Below are positions 8,913 to 18,853 of a stretch of DNA of 58,940 nucleotides, in pieces. Every line of letters starts with the position of its first letter. Position 1 is the stretch's first letter. Made by a program: the position numbers and the translations under genes. The notes under the pieces were generated by a model that saw nothing but the letters and a program-made list of their open reading frames with translations, ran no database searches and had not been told where the DNA came from. Origin of the DNA: Prorocentrum cordatum (Eukaryota; Sar; Dinophyceae; Prorocentrales; Prorocentraceae); contig CAUYUJ010001418.1 of the NCBI GenBank assembly GCA_963575745.1, positions 42,501 through 101,440 on the forward strand, read 5' to 3'.

Positions 8913-9019
8913 AGATAGCACTCCAGACCTCTAGATCGATCTGGACCTGCCTCAAACCTCGACAGGAATCAGCACGTCGACGTCCTGGTGCTATTTTTTT
9001 CAGCCCTCCTGGCAGGTCA
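8913..9019. repeat. Right arm of the inverted repeat flanking the DIRS-like element
   Basis: Inverse complement of 1296-1399: GATAGCACTCCAGACC, CTCGACAGGAATCAG, GGTGCTATTTTTTTCAGCCC. The GC-rich sequence continuing to about 9150 also resembles 1080-1290 inverted, so the arms may be about 300 bp. Confidence 0.65.
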
Positions 9020-9138
9020 GGGTCGGGGCCCCCGGGGGCCTCTCTGAGAGCCTGCCGGGCCCCCTTGGGCCCCGCGTGTTTTTTGTGGTCCAGGCCGCGG
9101 CCCCAGGAGGCCGCCCCCGCCCGCTCCCCCCTGACAGT

Positions 9139-9312
9139 ACAGGGCAGGCTGTCATACATAGGATTTGTTTTTAACATCGGATTTTCAATACGTGATCAAT
9201 TTATGAATGAATGTATGCATGAACGTATCGTTGTTTTTGATACTAAATCCCTGCATGTGTAATACATGATCCGCACGCGGAGCACGTATCAAAAACGGCA
9301 CTGCATGCCCGT
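9139..9312. mobile_element. Short A+T-rich dispersed element, copy 1
   Basis: About 170 bp, shared with 56662-56832. Common landmarks are CAGGGCAG, CATGATCCGCACGCGGAGCA, the GTTTTTGATAC...GTATCAAAAAC inverted pair and GGCACTGCATG. Non-coding. It is markedly richer in A+T than its surroundings. Confidence 0.7.
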
Positions 9313-9449
9313 CGGACGGAAGCAGTGGGCATAGCAAACAGGAAGCAAGACGGCGTCGGGAGCAGAGTGGGCGCCCGCCACTCGACGCCCGAGGCAGGAC
9401 GGCGGCCGAGGTCGACCGGGATCTGGGAGCCCAGAAACATGCCTGCGTA

Positions 9450-9815
9450 AGTATACACTCTACGAACCATGCACGGCAGAGCACGGCGTGCTACGAACCA
9501 TGCACTCTACGAACCATGCACTCCACGAACCATGCCCACGACCGGCGTGCAGAAGAAAAGGGAATACACTCTACGAACCGTGCACGGCAGAGCACGGCGT
9601 GCTACGAACCATGCACTCCACGAACCGTGCCCTCTGCGAACCATGCCCACGACCGGCGTGCAGAAGTAGAGTACACACTCTACGGACCATGCGCGGCATA
9701 GCACGGCGTGCTACGAACCATGCACTCTACGAACCATGCACTCCACGAACCATGCCCACGACCGGCGTGCAGAAGAAAAGGGAATACACTCTACGAACCG
9801 TGCACGGCCCAGCAA
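9450..9815. repeat. 110-bp minisatellite built from CTACGAACCATGCA subunits
   Basis: Three full units and a partial one start near 9450, 9564, 9673 and 9783. Each contains ACTCTACGAACC, GGCGTGCTACGAACCATG and CCCACGACCGGCGTGCAGAAG. The inner 14-15 bp repeat CTACGAACCATGCAC is itself duplicated 2-3 times per unit. Confidence 0.9.
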
Positions 9816-10131
9816 CAGCACGGCACGGCACGGCGGGCACGTCGAGAGGCGGCACGGCGCACGGCCCGCAGTCTTCGGCGGCGGGCGAGGGGGGGAAGCG
9901 AGACGGGGAAGACCTGCTCAGAAGGCTCTCGGAAGCCCCCCAGCCTTCTGAGAAGTCGTCGAAGCCTTCCCCGAAGACGCAAAAAAAGCACCTCTCAGCA
10001 GGCGCAAGGGTCTCCGTGAAGTCCCGCGCCGCCCTCTGCGAAGGCCCTCCCCTTCTCGCAAACCCCCCTCGCTGGACGCCAGAATTCTGGAAACCGAGAG
10101 CGGCACGGCGCGGCACGGCGCTGCACCTCCT
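9816..10131. other. GC-rich spacer with (GCACG)n runs, no gene seen
   Basis: Short GCACG tandem runs after the minisatellite, then sequence with no recognisable motif in any frame. It ends where the ACCACCCCAACCC element begins. Confidence 0.4.
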
Positions 10132-10343
10132 GACGACCTACCAGACCACCCCAACCCAACCCGAAGACCCGAATTTCGGGTACGGGGGGGTACGGGTTCC
10201 ATAAATACGTGTTTTTCCAATGTTCCCCACGGGTTCCATAATTACATATTTTTCCGATGTTCCCCGACCCCCCCCACCGGAAATGGAGGGCAAATCGAGG
10301 CCTCCGGGTTGAGCTGGGGTGTTTTGGTGGATGGTGTGGTGAG
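10132..10343. mobile_element. TIR element with ACCACCCCAACCC ends, copy 1
   Basis: The left end GACGACCTACCAGACCACCC + CAACCC is mirrored by GGGTTGAGCTGGGGTGTTTTGG on the right. Inside are CCCGAATTTCGGGT and CCACCGGAAATGGAGGGCAA. Relatives lie at 36124-36302, in part at 36530-36600, and at 37437-37666. Non-coding. Confidence 0.7.
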
Positions 10344-10520
10344 ATCCGACGTCGTGATTTTTTCAATGCGCGGTCGCCCGAAGTCTCGACCCACTCTCCA
10401 GGACCGGTTCCTCATCCTGCGTCGTTTCCTGACGGGCCAGGGGCCCGGCGAGGGCCCCTCGAGGCCGAAAATTTTGAAAAACCTCCGTCTTGATTTTTTC
10501 AATGCGTCGGATCTCTGGGC
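10338..10520. mobile_element. TIR element with GAGATCCGACG ends, copy 1
   Basis: Begins GTGAGATCCGACGTCGTGA and ends GCGTCGGATCTCTGGGC, an inverted end of about 14 bp. TGATTTTTTCAATGCG occurs near both ends as a direct repeat. Copies lie at 20816-21000 and, degenerate, 43131-43290. The centre (GGCCCGGCGAGGGCCCCTCG) is conserved between copies. Confidence 0.7.
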
Positions 10521-10730
10521 ATCACGCACGGCACGGCACGGCACGGCACGGCACGGCACGGCACGGGCGCGGCACCTGCGGGCACGGGCGCGGCAGCTCG
10601 TCCTCCCCGCAGCCCGGGCACCGCGCACGGCAGCTCGCGCGACACGCGGACACGGCACCGGCACCGGCACGCGCTGCCTGCACCTCTGGCACTGCAGCGC
10701 GGCGCGGCACGCTACCAGCCCTCTTCAAGC
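10521..10730. repeat. (GCACG)n simple repeat and GC-rich spacer
   Basis: GCACGGCACGGCACGG runs about 50 bp, then decays into a GC-rich stretch without a convincing frame. Confidence 0.75.
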
Positions 10731-10911
10731 ATCCTTCGACCGATCCCCATCCCCAGCGGCGTGGCCTGGGCCCCACTGGCCGATGTACCCCCCGGATGGG
10801 GATGCAGGTCGTTCTCTTCGGGCTCCGAGGAGTGCATCCCCAACTGGGGTGGTAATTTGGTGGGGGTCTCGAAGGGGATGGGGATGGGGATGGGGATCGG
10901 TTAAACAATAC
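10731..10911. mobile_element. TIR element ending in GATCGGTTAAAC, diverged copy
   Basis: Shares GGGCCCCACTGGCCGAT, GGTAATTTGGTGG and GGATCGGTTAAACAATAC with the tidier copy at 44307-44418. Carries GGATGGGGATG slippage near its right end. Confidence 0.55.
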
Positions 10912-11260
10912 CGACCTCTGGCAGGTCCAAGCTGGATCGGACCGCGAGAGCAGATCGGATCGAGAGCGGATCGAATCGCCAGCGGACCGTCCCGAACCGC
11001 ATCGGTAACGAATCGCCGCGCCCCGCTCCCAACTGGCCCTGGCAAACGCTGGTGAATAGAGCCGGATCGCATCGAACTGGAATTGTGGCCCCAGCTGGCG
11101 AATCAAATCGCATCGAATCGGATCGCAGGCGGCCCTGTCTGGGTGTAGGTGTCTAACGATATCTTCATTTCGTGCTCCCAAACACCTCTCCGATTCGGTC
11201 AAGGGTCCCTTCCCGCGCCCCTCCCTACTCTTGTTGGTTGGGGGCCGCGAGTAGTCAGGA
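10912..11260. other. Spacer rich in GATCG/ATCGAATCG words
   Basis: Frequent GGATCG and ATCGAATC words (10940-11130) suggest a decayed tandem repeat. No gene seen. Confidence 0.35.
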
Positions 11261-11264
11261 CGCC

Positions 11265-11655
11265 TACGATGGCCCAAAGATGGCTCCCAGAAGGCTCCCA
11301 GTGCTCCAAGATGGCCTCCCAAATGGCCCAAGATAGCCAAGGGTGGTTGAAGACAGCTTCCGACATGCCTAGCCCGAAAAGGGCCACAAGACGGATAGGG
11401 CTCTCGGAGACCCTCAGGACCCCCCAAGAGCACAACATCCTTCAAAAGAGAAACCAATGAGTTGTGCATTCTCGCATTTCGCTTTTGAGGCCTCGAGATT
11501 GCTCAAGATGGCCCAGGAGAGGCCCGAGAGGGGCCCAAGAGGCCCCCAAGACGACCCCAAGAGCGCCCAAGAGCGCCCCAAGAGGGCCCCAAGAAGGCCC
11601 ACAGAAGCGATTTTGAGGGCCCCTCCCCAGGGGGCGGTCTAGATAAAGAACTCCC
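11265..11655. repeat. Degenerate 10-11 bp tandem repeat, GGCCCCAAGAC type
   Basis: Runs of GGCCCAAGA, GGCCTCCCAA and CGCCCCAAGAGGGC recur every 10-11 bp. The same vocabulary fills 23830-24960 and, inverted, 42243-42400. Long spurious frames in every phase result from the periodicity. Confidence 0.75.
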
Positions 11656-11769
11656 CTCCCCGTTTGATCGATGGCCTCCAAGATGGCGCCAAGACGGTTC
11701 CAAGGCTGCCCCAAGACTGCCCCAAAAGCGCCCCAAGAGCGTCCCACGACGGCCCCAAGGGGCAGTTTG

Positions 11770-12100
11770 CGTCCTCCTCCTCGTCCACTTCCTCCTCCTC
11801 CTCGTCCTACTCCTCCTCCTCCTCCTCCTCCTCCTCCTCTCCTCCTCCCCTCCCTCCTCCTCCTCCTCCTCCTCCTCCTCCTCCTCCTCCTCCTCCTCCT
11901 CCTCCTCCTCCTCCTCCTCCTCCTCCTCCCTCCTCTCCTCCTCCTCCTCCTCTCCTCCTCCTCCTCCTCCTCCTCCTCCTCCTCCTCCTCCTCCTCCTCT
12001 CCTCCTCCTCCTCCTCCTCCTCCTCCTCCTCCTCCCTCTCCTCCTCCTCCTCTCCTCCTCCTCCTCCTCCTCCTCCTCCTCCTCCTCCTCCTCTCCTCGC
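11770..12100. repeat. (TCC)n microsatellite, about 330 bp
   Basis: Nearly pure CTC/TCC repeats with occasional single-base slips. Poly-Pro, poly-Ser, poly-Leu and poly-Glu frames over it are not genes. Confidence 0.95.
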
Positions 12101-12860
12101 TCCCCCGAGGGCCCCAGGGATGGCGCGAAGAGGCCCTTCAAGGCCACCCCCCTTGCTCCCAGAGATCTCTCTGTTCATCCTGGTCGCCCGCGCTGTTTCG
12201 CCATATGTCTCTTCGTCCCGCTCCCCGTCGGCACGTCACGGCATGGCACACCGGCGGCAGGTCCTCCGCACTCTGTTTCTGGGACACGGGCGCCCAAAAT
12301 AGCAACTCTCACACCCATCTCAGAGCTTTCGCTGTTCAGACGGGAAAAAAAACTCGGAACCCTCCCCGGGCCCCCCCCAGGACCGCTCCAGGCACCCCCC
12401 CAGAGGAGAAGAGGACCGGAAGAATCGCGGGGGGAGGAGGCCACGGAGCCGCGAAGATCACGGAATCCGGAGCCCCCCAGATCGGCGGCACTGGCCGGAG
12501 GCCATTACAATGACATTGTGAATGCCACGACAATGGACACCCTAACAGTCCCATCATTGAACTAAAAGTGTATTTAGAATGTCGGATCCATGTCCTGAAA
12601 ATGTTTCAAACATGTTTTGACATGTTTAAACAGTTTCAACACATGCTTTAGACATCTGGACAGTATTTGGCAACATGCTTCCTCTCCATTGATCGTCCTC
12701 CAGAACAATAACAGCTCTCACACCCATGCCAAAATCTGCGCTGCGCAGAAGAACAGCACACCCACCGAAGCTGCGCCCGCGCCATGCGCCACGCTGCTCA
12801 CCCCGCCCCCGTTTGGGCCCCGAGGGCGCCCCACTGCCCCAGTGGGAAAAGCACGCACGC
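12101..12860. other. Spacer without recognisable genes
   Basis: Contains a short dispersed word (GATCGGCGGCACTGGC + GGAGGCCA...ACAATG at 12480-12513) that recurs at 41010-41048 beside the (CAT)n tract. An A+T-richer block (12560-12720) has several ACATGTTT words. Nothing coding could be supported. Confidence 0.4.
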
Positions 12861-12863
12861 GTG

Positions 12864-12867
<4 letters not shown>

Positions 12868-12898
<31 letters not shown>
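12868..12898. repeat. (CA)n microsatellite
   Basis: About 15 CA units between GTGGAAAA and CGTGTTTTCT. Confidence 0.95.
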
Positions 12899-12900
<2 letters not shown>

Positions 12901-13524
12901 TTTTCTGCTTATCCCCTGGCGAACCTGACGCCTTCGGCCCTTGTTGCCCACGCGCGTGTTGTCCCCTGGCGAGCCCGACGCCCTCCGTGCGCGTCGGGCG
13001 ACGCGCGCGTGGCGCACGTGGCACACCTTGGCACCTCGGGCACCACGCCTGGCACGGGCCAGGCCCGTGGGGCACTGGGCACGCGTGCGCACACCCCGCG
13101 CGAGCGCCGCACACTGGTCGGCGTCAGCAGTTCTCGGCGTCCGGTCAGTGTCCATCCGATGGCGACCTCTGCCTCTAGGCTTAGGTCGGGCAGACAGCTT
13201 GCCGCGTTCAGTGGGAACTTGACCATTGCTCCTCACAGCAGGCGATGAGTCGACCCATATCCCAGGCTTTGGGAGGTGTTCGCACGGGCCAGGACTCTGG
13301 TGCCCAACCCTGGGATATACGATGGGGGGGGCGTCCATCCTCGATAGGGGTGCGTCTGGATGGCCCCCATGGGGTCATGTATCCCAGGGTTTCCCCCTTC
13401 TGCTGAACGGCCAAACTTTTCGGGGAACACTCGGGGAGTGGGGGAGAAATATCGCCTGCGACCTCGATCTGCACCCCTTCCCCCCAGCCCGACTGGCGAC
13501 AGATCCAGGACAGTGCGGCCCCCA
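12899..13524. other. Spacer with local duplications
   Basis: TCCCCTGGCGA...CCTGACGCC occurs twice (12912-12965). TATCCCAGG/CCTGGGATA words occur in both orientations at 13257, 13310 and 13378, forming a potential hairpin. No gene recognised. Confidence 0.4.
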
Positions 13525-13712
13525 CGGGACGTGAAAACGACCACAACCACTGCTTCTGTTTCGGCCGGCTGGAAACAAAGCAGTGGTTGTGGTCATGTTC
13601 GTTGAGCTTGGCACCAGGGACATGACCACAACCACCGCTTCTTCTTCTTCTTCGGCCGGCTGGAAGGCGGCGCAAACAAGAAGCAGTGGCTATGGTCATT
13701 TTCCCGTCCCGC
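13525..13712. repeat. Nested inverted repeats with GACCACAACCACTGCTTC
   Basis: GGGACGTGAAAACGACCACA is mirrored by CATTTTCCCGTCCCGC at 13698-13712. A second inner pair (GACCACAACCACTGCTTCTG / GCAGTGGTTGTGGTCATG) lies within. One more arm copy stands alone at 14001-14032. Foldback-like. Confidence 0.6.
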
Positions 13713-14183
13713 ATCTTGTCACTTAGTGCACATGGGGTTGGGTACGTTGCCGTGTATTGTTGTCCGGTGGGTCGTGGCATCGAAGGTTTGGATTTGGTTT
13801 CTCGCGTTCGCCTGGGGCCGTTGCTTCGGATGTGCTTGCCCAAATTCGTTCGCAGGGGATCGCGACCTCGAGGCTGCTGTTCCGTAGTTTTGTACATGGG
13901 CCAGCCCGAAGTTTGTTTAATATCGTTCTGCGTGGCACCACCAGCCCAGCCAGAAACGATGCGCAGGCAATTTGTCTTGAGCATAGATGTGGAGGAGCAC
14001 GCAGTGGCTGTGGTCATTTTCCCGTCCCGCAGCCCCCCACCGCGGGCCATCCCTGCCCACGAGAGCCGCGCGAGAAGTGCACGCTGCGGCAGCGGCAGGC
14101 GCTGTGCACCGTGCGCGGGCGCGCCCCGTGGGACCGCTCCTGCCCCGGTGCTCGCGGATGACGGTGAGGCGGGCCCTAAGGTG
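13713..14183. other. Spacer, no gene supported
   Basis: Moderate GC. Open frames on both strands lack recognisable motifs. One isolated foldback arm (GCAGTGGCTGTGGTCATTTT, 14003-14022) links it to the previous feature. Confidence 0.35.
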
Positions 14184-14338
14184 AAGTCGGGCATGTCCCC
14201 CGTACAGGGAGATGTTGGACGAAAAAAACAGACTAAACATACTTTTAAATTGGCAGAAATGATCAAAACAAATCCTCCCCAGGTTATTTTTGGACTATTT
14301 TTGGATATTCCTCCTGTAGAGGGACAGGCCCGACTCAA
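14184..14338. mobile_element. GTCGGGC-type TIR element, full copy
   Basis: GAAGTCGGGCATGTCCCC ... TGGACGAAAAAA at the left; GGATATTCCTCCTGTAGAGG + GACAGGCCCGACTCAA at the right. 155 bp, with TTTTTGGACTATTTTTGG in the centre-right. Confidence 0.8.
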
Positions 14339-14347
14339 CCCTAATGT

Positions 14348-14540
14348 AGGGGAACGAACACTGACATAAGCATACAAACTTGGGGTTCCGCGCGGATTTC
14401 TCGGATCGGCGCTGGGGCCCCCTGGCGGCGCCTCCGGCGCCGTCCCTGGCGAGCCGCGCGCGCAAGGGAGGGGGGTCCAGCGCGGATCCAAGAAATCTGC
14501 GCGGACCTCCGAGTTGCTATGTTTATGTCATCTCTCGCTC
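14348..14540. mobile_element. Foldback element with AGGGGAAC ends, second copy
   Basis: Same arms as 445-644 (GCGCGGATTTCTCGGATCGG and CTGCGCGGACCTCCGAGTT), here adjoining the TIR element at 14184-14338 with only 9 bp between. Confidence 0.7.
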
Positions 14541-14750
14541 TGCGCATGTTTACGTCTATGTGTGTGCTTAGGTTCATGCTGCTGCTTACAAGTATGGTTA
14601 TGTTTATGCTGTATGACCATGCTTTATGTCCATGTGTATGTGCATGTCTATGTTCATGCTTGTGAATTATGCTATATGACTATGCTTATGTCTGTGCTTA
14701 TGGTTATGTCTGTGCTTAGGGTATGCATATGATTATGTTTGTGCTTCTGA
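14541..14750. repeat. Degenerate tandem repeat of about 12 bp (TATGTCTGTGCT-like)
   Basis: TATGTTTATG, TATGTCCATG and TATGTCTGTGCTTA words repeat with 6/12-bp periodicity. A+T-richer than its neighbours. Confidence 0.65.
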
Positions 14751-14934
14751 TATTGTCCGCGCTGTGTAGGCCTGCCGTCCCTGCCAAAACACACTGCAGC
14801 CACCCTCCGCGGCAACATCGCGGGCGCGCCTGCCGATCACGCCGCAACAGCTCTCGGCAGGGACGGCGGCGGCGCCCCCAAAACGCCCGCTCTGCGCAGA
14901 GCCCCCCGCCAACGCTCGCAGTGCGGCATGCTCA

Positions 14935-15275
14935 CCCGCCAAGTACAGCGCTGCGTGGCCCCATAGGGAGCTCCACCGAAGCCCCCAGTGGGACCGCCCG
15001 CATGCGTCCCCCCCCCCCACACACACACACAGAGAGAGAGAGAGAGAATTTGGCGTTACCGCCCACCCAGTACAGAGCTTCGTGGCCCCATAGGGAGCTC
15101 CACCGAAGCCCCTCGGGTACGGGGGACTCGGGTTGGCCTCACGGGGGCCGCCATAAAAAAATGACGAGGCCCAATCCGAAACCTCACGCGGGCCCCCGCT
15201 GCAGACGTCCCCCGAGAACGGGACCCTCAGAATCCACGACGCGCTCGTCAGCGAAAAAACGGGGATCTTCTGACC
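14935..15275. repeat. Dispersed/duplicated block with GTGGCCCCATAGGGAGCTCC
   Basis: GTGGCCCCATAGGGAGCTCC followed by ACCGAAGCCCC occurs at about 14957 and 15082. The following 140 bp (GGTTGGCCTCACGGGGGCC...CCGCTGCAGACGTCCC) recur diverged at 16290-16430. A short (AC)n(AG)n tract lies at 15018-15048. Confidence 0.65.
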
Positions 15276-15435
15276 CGGGTCAATCCAAACCCGGGTCAAT
15301 CAGGCCTGCAAAATCCTGCAAGATCCTGCACCCAAACCCGGGTCAATGCGAAGGATCCTGCAAAATTCTGCAGGACCCTGCACCCAAACCCGGGTCAATG
15401 CGACCCCGGCCCTGCAGGATCCTGCCAGATCCCGC
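15276..15435. repeat. About 52-bp tandem repeat with AAACCCGGGTCAATGCG
   Basis: Four CCCGGGTCAAT words. The last two full units are CACCCAAACCCGGGTCAATG + CG... with GATCCTGCAAAAT/GATCCTGC between. Confidence 0.75.
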
Positions 15436-15626
15436 GCTCTGGCTGACCCCCGTTTGCGTTGACCCCCGTCTCGAGGCTCCCGAAAAAGTCGGCAAGCCCG
15501 AGTTCCGGCTCGCTCGTACATGGGCCACCGCTGCCCAGGAGGCCGCCGCCCGGCGGGGAAGTTCGAGGGTGCGAGGCGGTGGCTTCTCTCCCACGCGGGC
15601 CGTCTTGAGCCCGTCCTCGGGCCGTC

Positions 15627-15760
15627 TTGATCAATGAGGGAGGAGGAGGAGGAAGAGTGGGAGGAGGAGGAGGGGGAGGAGGAGGTGGAGGAGGGGGTGG
15701 AGGAGGAGGAGGAGGAGGAGGGGGAGGAGGAGGAGCAGGAGGAGGAGGAGGACGTGCCCC
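15627..15760. repeat. (GGA)n microsatellite
   Basis: GGAGGAGGAGG with slips, about 130 bp, opening with a degenerate GAGGGAGGAGG. Confidence 0.9.
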
Positions 15761-16280
15761 CGAAGCACAAACTGCAACGTACACGCTGTGGCGCAGGCCG
15801 GCCCACGCGCGGGCGCCCCGCGGGGGGCCCCCATGTGGGCTGCCGCGCGCAGGCTCGCGATCCCTGACAGAGCCCATACACAGTGCACGGGATCATGGAA
15901 GGGGCCCCAGGACACACAAATAAATACGCACAGATTAAAGGATGCCCCGTATTTTCCAATATTTTCTGGGTTTCTGTCTTCCCCCCTCACTTCCCATCTT
16001 TTCCCATATTTTCTGGGGAGTCGACGATTAATTGTGTCTGTGTGTTTTTTCCCCTCCTGAATCATGCGCGGGCGCCCCGCGATCGCTCTGCACTGGTCTT
16101 TGGCGTGGGCGGCGGGGAAGCCCTCATACTGTCTGCCCTGTGCCTCCGACGGGGCTCACGAACTCAGTGGCATCAGGGCCCCAGGCTAGGATGCTGCATG
16201 TGTGCAGGGAGGGCGGGTGAGAGTGGGTGACACGCCTTGCGGCTTGGGGCATCTTGATCACCAGGGAGACGTAAGACTTG
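15761..16280. other. Spacer containing a dispersed A+T-rich repeat (15895-16055)
   Basis: CTTCCCATCTTTTCCCATAT + TTCTGGGGAGTCGACGA + TGTGTCTGTGTG is shared with 44520-44600 and 44650-44710. No gene seen. Confidence 0.5.
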
Positions 16281-16435
16281 AGTTCGAGGGTCTCGGGTTG
16301 GCCTGACGGGGCCGTCGCAAAAATGACGAGACCAAATCTGAAGTTTGACGCAATCTCCCGCTGCAGACATCCCACGAAAACTCGAGCGTCAAAACCCAGG
16401 ACGCGCTGGTCAAAAAGATTCGGCATGCCCGAGTT
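16281..16435. repeat. Second copy of the GGTTGGCCTGACGGGGCC repeat
   Basis: Diverged copy of 15118-15260 (ATGACGAGACC, CCGCTGCAGACATCCCACG, GGACGCGCTGGTC). Confidence 0.6.
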
Positions 16436-16803
16436 CCAGCGTTCTCGAGTCTTACGCTTCCCCGAAAGAATCGCCCCCTCCCCCGCCCGACCGGCAGCCC
16501 ACCCGCGCCCATGCCGACCCCCCCCCCCGCCACCCCTGCCAAAAAAAGCAATACGAAGTACACTGCGCCTCCAAGCCTGGAGTATGCGCGGCGCGGGCGC
16601 CACGCGACAACCTTGCATTGGTTCTTGCTAGGGACGGCGGGGGTGCTCTCAGATGTTGCTGGCTGCGCGCAGGCCCACAACACCCTGCCGCAGCACGACA
16701 GGCGGGGCACTTTGCCTCCAAATCTGGAGCATGTGCGGGCGACCACTTAGCAAGCATTCGCTGAGTGACAGGGATACGCGGGTGCTACTCATGTGTTGGA
16801 AGG
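16436..16803. other. Spacer, no gene supported
   Basis: GC-rich with poly-C runs (16520-16535). Only short, motif-free frames. Confidence 0.35.
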
Positions 16804-16850
16804 GTTAGGTCGGGCCTGCCCCCCTACAGGGGGATTTGTCGAAAAATCAG
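16804..16850. repeat. Single left end of a GTCGGGC-type TIR element
   Basis: TTAGGTCGGGCCTGCCCCCC + TACAGGGGG + TTTGTCGAAAAATC. No matching right end follows. Confidence 0.65.
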
Positions 16851-17275
16851 GAATACCAGCAAAAATCGCCAAAAGATTCAAAAATCTACTTCATAGAAGG
16901 GCGGGCGGGAGTGAGAAGGCTTGTGCCCTGTGGGCAGGAGGTGCCTTGACCCCTCCCCCCATACCAGGGCTGAACCTAAACGGTATTGTTCGTTTTCGTT
17001 GTGTGTTCGTTTTCCCTCGTTTTGTCTTCAACCCACCTCTACCGCAAAACGAAGCCGAAACGAAAACGGCCCACGAAATCGCCAGAACACCGTTCAGCTC
17101 CAGCCCTGCCCCATACCCCCCTTCCCAGGGGGCCTGGGCGGGGGCGGGGCCCGTGGGGACCCTCACCCCGCCCACCCCTCCAAAATGCCCGGAGAGACCC
17201 CAAGAGGTCCGTGGGTCCGACCATGCTGCCGTCCCTGCTGCCCCGTGGGCGTATCCACCTCCCCTGTATCCCTTA
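16851..17275. other. Spacer, no gene supported
   Basis: GTTCGTTTTCGTT and GAAACGAAAACGG words (16987-17070) are weakly inverted relative to each other. Otherwise unique. Confidence 0.3.
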
Positions 17276-17454
17276 CAGTCGGGGCGTTGACCTAGGGAAC
17301 CCTAAATGAGGAACGAGGCCCCTTTTTTCCATGAGTTAAACTTCGATTTCGTACCGAAAACCTAAGGAAAACCCGAGGCAAGCTGCGAAACACTTAAGGA
17401 ACACCCAGCCCCTCCCCAACGAAAAGGGCTCCTTCTTCAGGGCCCCGACCGTAT
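17276..17454. mobile_element. TIR element with CAGTCGGGGC ends, copy 1
   Basis: Begins CAGTCGGGGCGTTGACC, ends GGGCCCCGACCGTA. A close copy lies at 57361-57540. Conserved internal words are GGAACGAGGCCCCTTTTTT and CCCCAACGAAAAGGG + CTCCTTCTTCAGG. Confidence 0.75.
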
Positions 17455-17470
17455 CCCTTGTCCTCGCCCG

Positions 17471-17970
17471 CTACCCGTTCCTCCCCCGTTGCTCTCGCCG
17501 CCTTCCTCTTCCCGGCGGCCGCGGCATCGCGTCCTGGGCGGCGCCCCACATCGTGGCCATGGCTCTCGGAGCGCAGAGGCTCGGTGACCAGCGGCAACCA
17601 GCGGCAACGACGGCGGGCGCTGCTTGAGGAAAAAAAAGAGAAGGCAGCACTGCATCATAGAACGGCAGTACATCTGAGCGAATTGGAATCATGACCGAGC
17701 CGCTCCCCTGAGCAAGCACTCGCGCAGATACTCCCGAAACTGCCATGGCCAGCAAGGTACCATTCCTGACGCCGGTAATGCCGCAAAACAAGTCCGTGCT
17801 CGTACCCTCGTGCTCGACGGGGGGGCACTTTTCGAGCCATGTCTTGCGCGCGGGGACTGTGCTCTCGAGGCCGCCGAAGGCTGGGGAGTGGCAAACAAGA
17901 GAAAGAGAAACAGCGATCAATGAGGCAGCTTACCCCCCCCGACCCCCACGCGAAACTGACCTTCACCTTG
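17471..17970 (-). CDS. Possible two-exon gene fragment with a 53-bp intron
   Basis: A minus-strand frame (VKVSFAWGSGGG) meets a candidate donor G|GTAAGC near 17933. A pyrimidine-rich stretch ending CCACTCCCCAG at 17881 then leads into AFGGLESTVPARKTWLEK, and the join is in frame. The downstream exon reads on through DLFCGITGVRNGTLLAMAV and IPIRSDVLPFYD. A hydrophobic LLLLLLVGLLAM stretch upstream (about 18010-18040) could be a signal peptide of the same gene but is not joined convincingly. Product unknown. 53 bp is short for a dinoflagellate intron. Confidence 0.35.
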
Positions 17971-18273
17971 GCCCGCCCACCGCCTACCGATTAGCAAACG
18001 GAACGCTCATGGCGAGAAGGCCAACGAGCAGAAGGAGCAGCAGACGGGGGCAGCATGAGCGGGAAAACCAACACACAGCCCTGGGGAAGGACGGATGGGG
18101 GCCGGGGCGGCGGCAGTGGCAGACGGAGTTGCCCGTGGAGGCCGCAGGCTTTGCCGCCGACATCTGGCCGCGCTGATCCCCTGACCCTGTCCGCTGCGAG
18201 CAGCGGCGGCGAGGGGAAGCCCTCGGCGTGCCCTTCTCTCGGGCCTCTTCATGTCGCACCCTCACGGCTGATC
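17971..18273. other. GC-rich segment upstream of the gene fragment
   Basis: Minus-strand frames contain the leucine run noted above. No other support. Confidence 0.3.
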
Positions 18274-18320
18274 TCAGGTCGGGCATGTCCTCCTAGAGGC
18301 GGACATTGGAAGAAACATGA
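18274..18320. repeat. Single end of a GTCGGGC-type TIR element
   Basis: TCAGGTCGGGCATGTCCTCC, followed by a degenerate GGAAGAAACATG. It lies 110 bp from the full copy at 18434. Confidence 0.6.
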
Positions 18321-18433
18321 AACACGGGCAGAAACGAAGAATCGGAAATGGCAAAAAATTGTAGAGAAAACTTGCCCCCTGACTATTTTTGACTGCAGCG
18401 GCTGCAGCGACAGGTCCACGCCTGGCTTTATGC

Positions 18434-18598
18434 TCAGGTCGGGCCTGTCCCCTTACAGGGGGATTTTGGACGAACAATCATAAAATAGTTTAAAAAAATA
18501 CTCCAACAAAAAAAATCAAAGTACGAAAAGCATCGTCCTCATACTATGTTTCGAATATGTTTGGATCTTCCTCCTGTAGAACGGGCGTGCCCGACTCG
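18434..18598. mobile_element. GTCGGGC-type TIR element, full copy
   Basis: TCAGGTCGGGCCTGTCCCCT ... GGACGAACAATC at the left; CTTCCTCCTGTAGAACGGGC + GTGCCCGACTCGA at the right, with CATCGTCCTCATACTATG inside. Confidence 0.8.
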
Positions 18599-18677
18599 AG
18601 GCTGACCTCCCCTGCCCGCTGCGCGGCGCCGCCGCGGCCGAGTCCTGGGGGAACCAACGAGGTGCCGATGCCGCTAT

Positions 18678-18853
18678 ACAGTCAACCCGTAGAGTAAGGA
18701 TGCGCGACAAGGATGCAAGACCCTTGGAAGCCCATTTCGAAGTTTTCGAGCGGGGCGCACACCAGCGAAAGTGGCCAAGGATGCACCGAGGAGGCAAGGA
18801 TGCAGGAGCACCCTTGGGAAGGTTGCCCGTCCTTACTGTGCGGGTTGACTGTG
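18678..18853. mobile_element. TIR element with CAGTCAACCCG ends
   Basis: ACAGTCAACCCGTAGAGTAA + GGA is mirrored by TCCTTACTGTGCGGGTTGAC + TGTG, a 24-bp imperfect TIR. AAGGATGCA words repeat inside. About 176 bp, non-coding. Confidence 0.75.

Noticed and set aside
9450-9815. CRISPR-like direct repeats
   Set aside because: Units of 110 bp with no unique spacers and no cas genes, in a eukaryotic genome: a minisatellite.
11503-12513. Long poly-Pro, poly-Glu, poly-Leu frames
   Set aside because: Pure (TCC)n translation; the same holds at 22815, 35345, 43760, 45870, 46840 and 55265.
13208-14491. 427-codon minus-strand frame
   Set aside because: No motif; crosses a foldback element and a TIR element.
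15316-15430. Rho-independent terminators or regulatory palindromes (CCCGGGTCAA)
   Set aside because: They are units of a tandem repeat in eukaryotic DNA.
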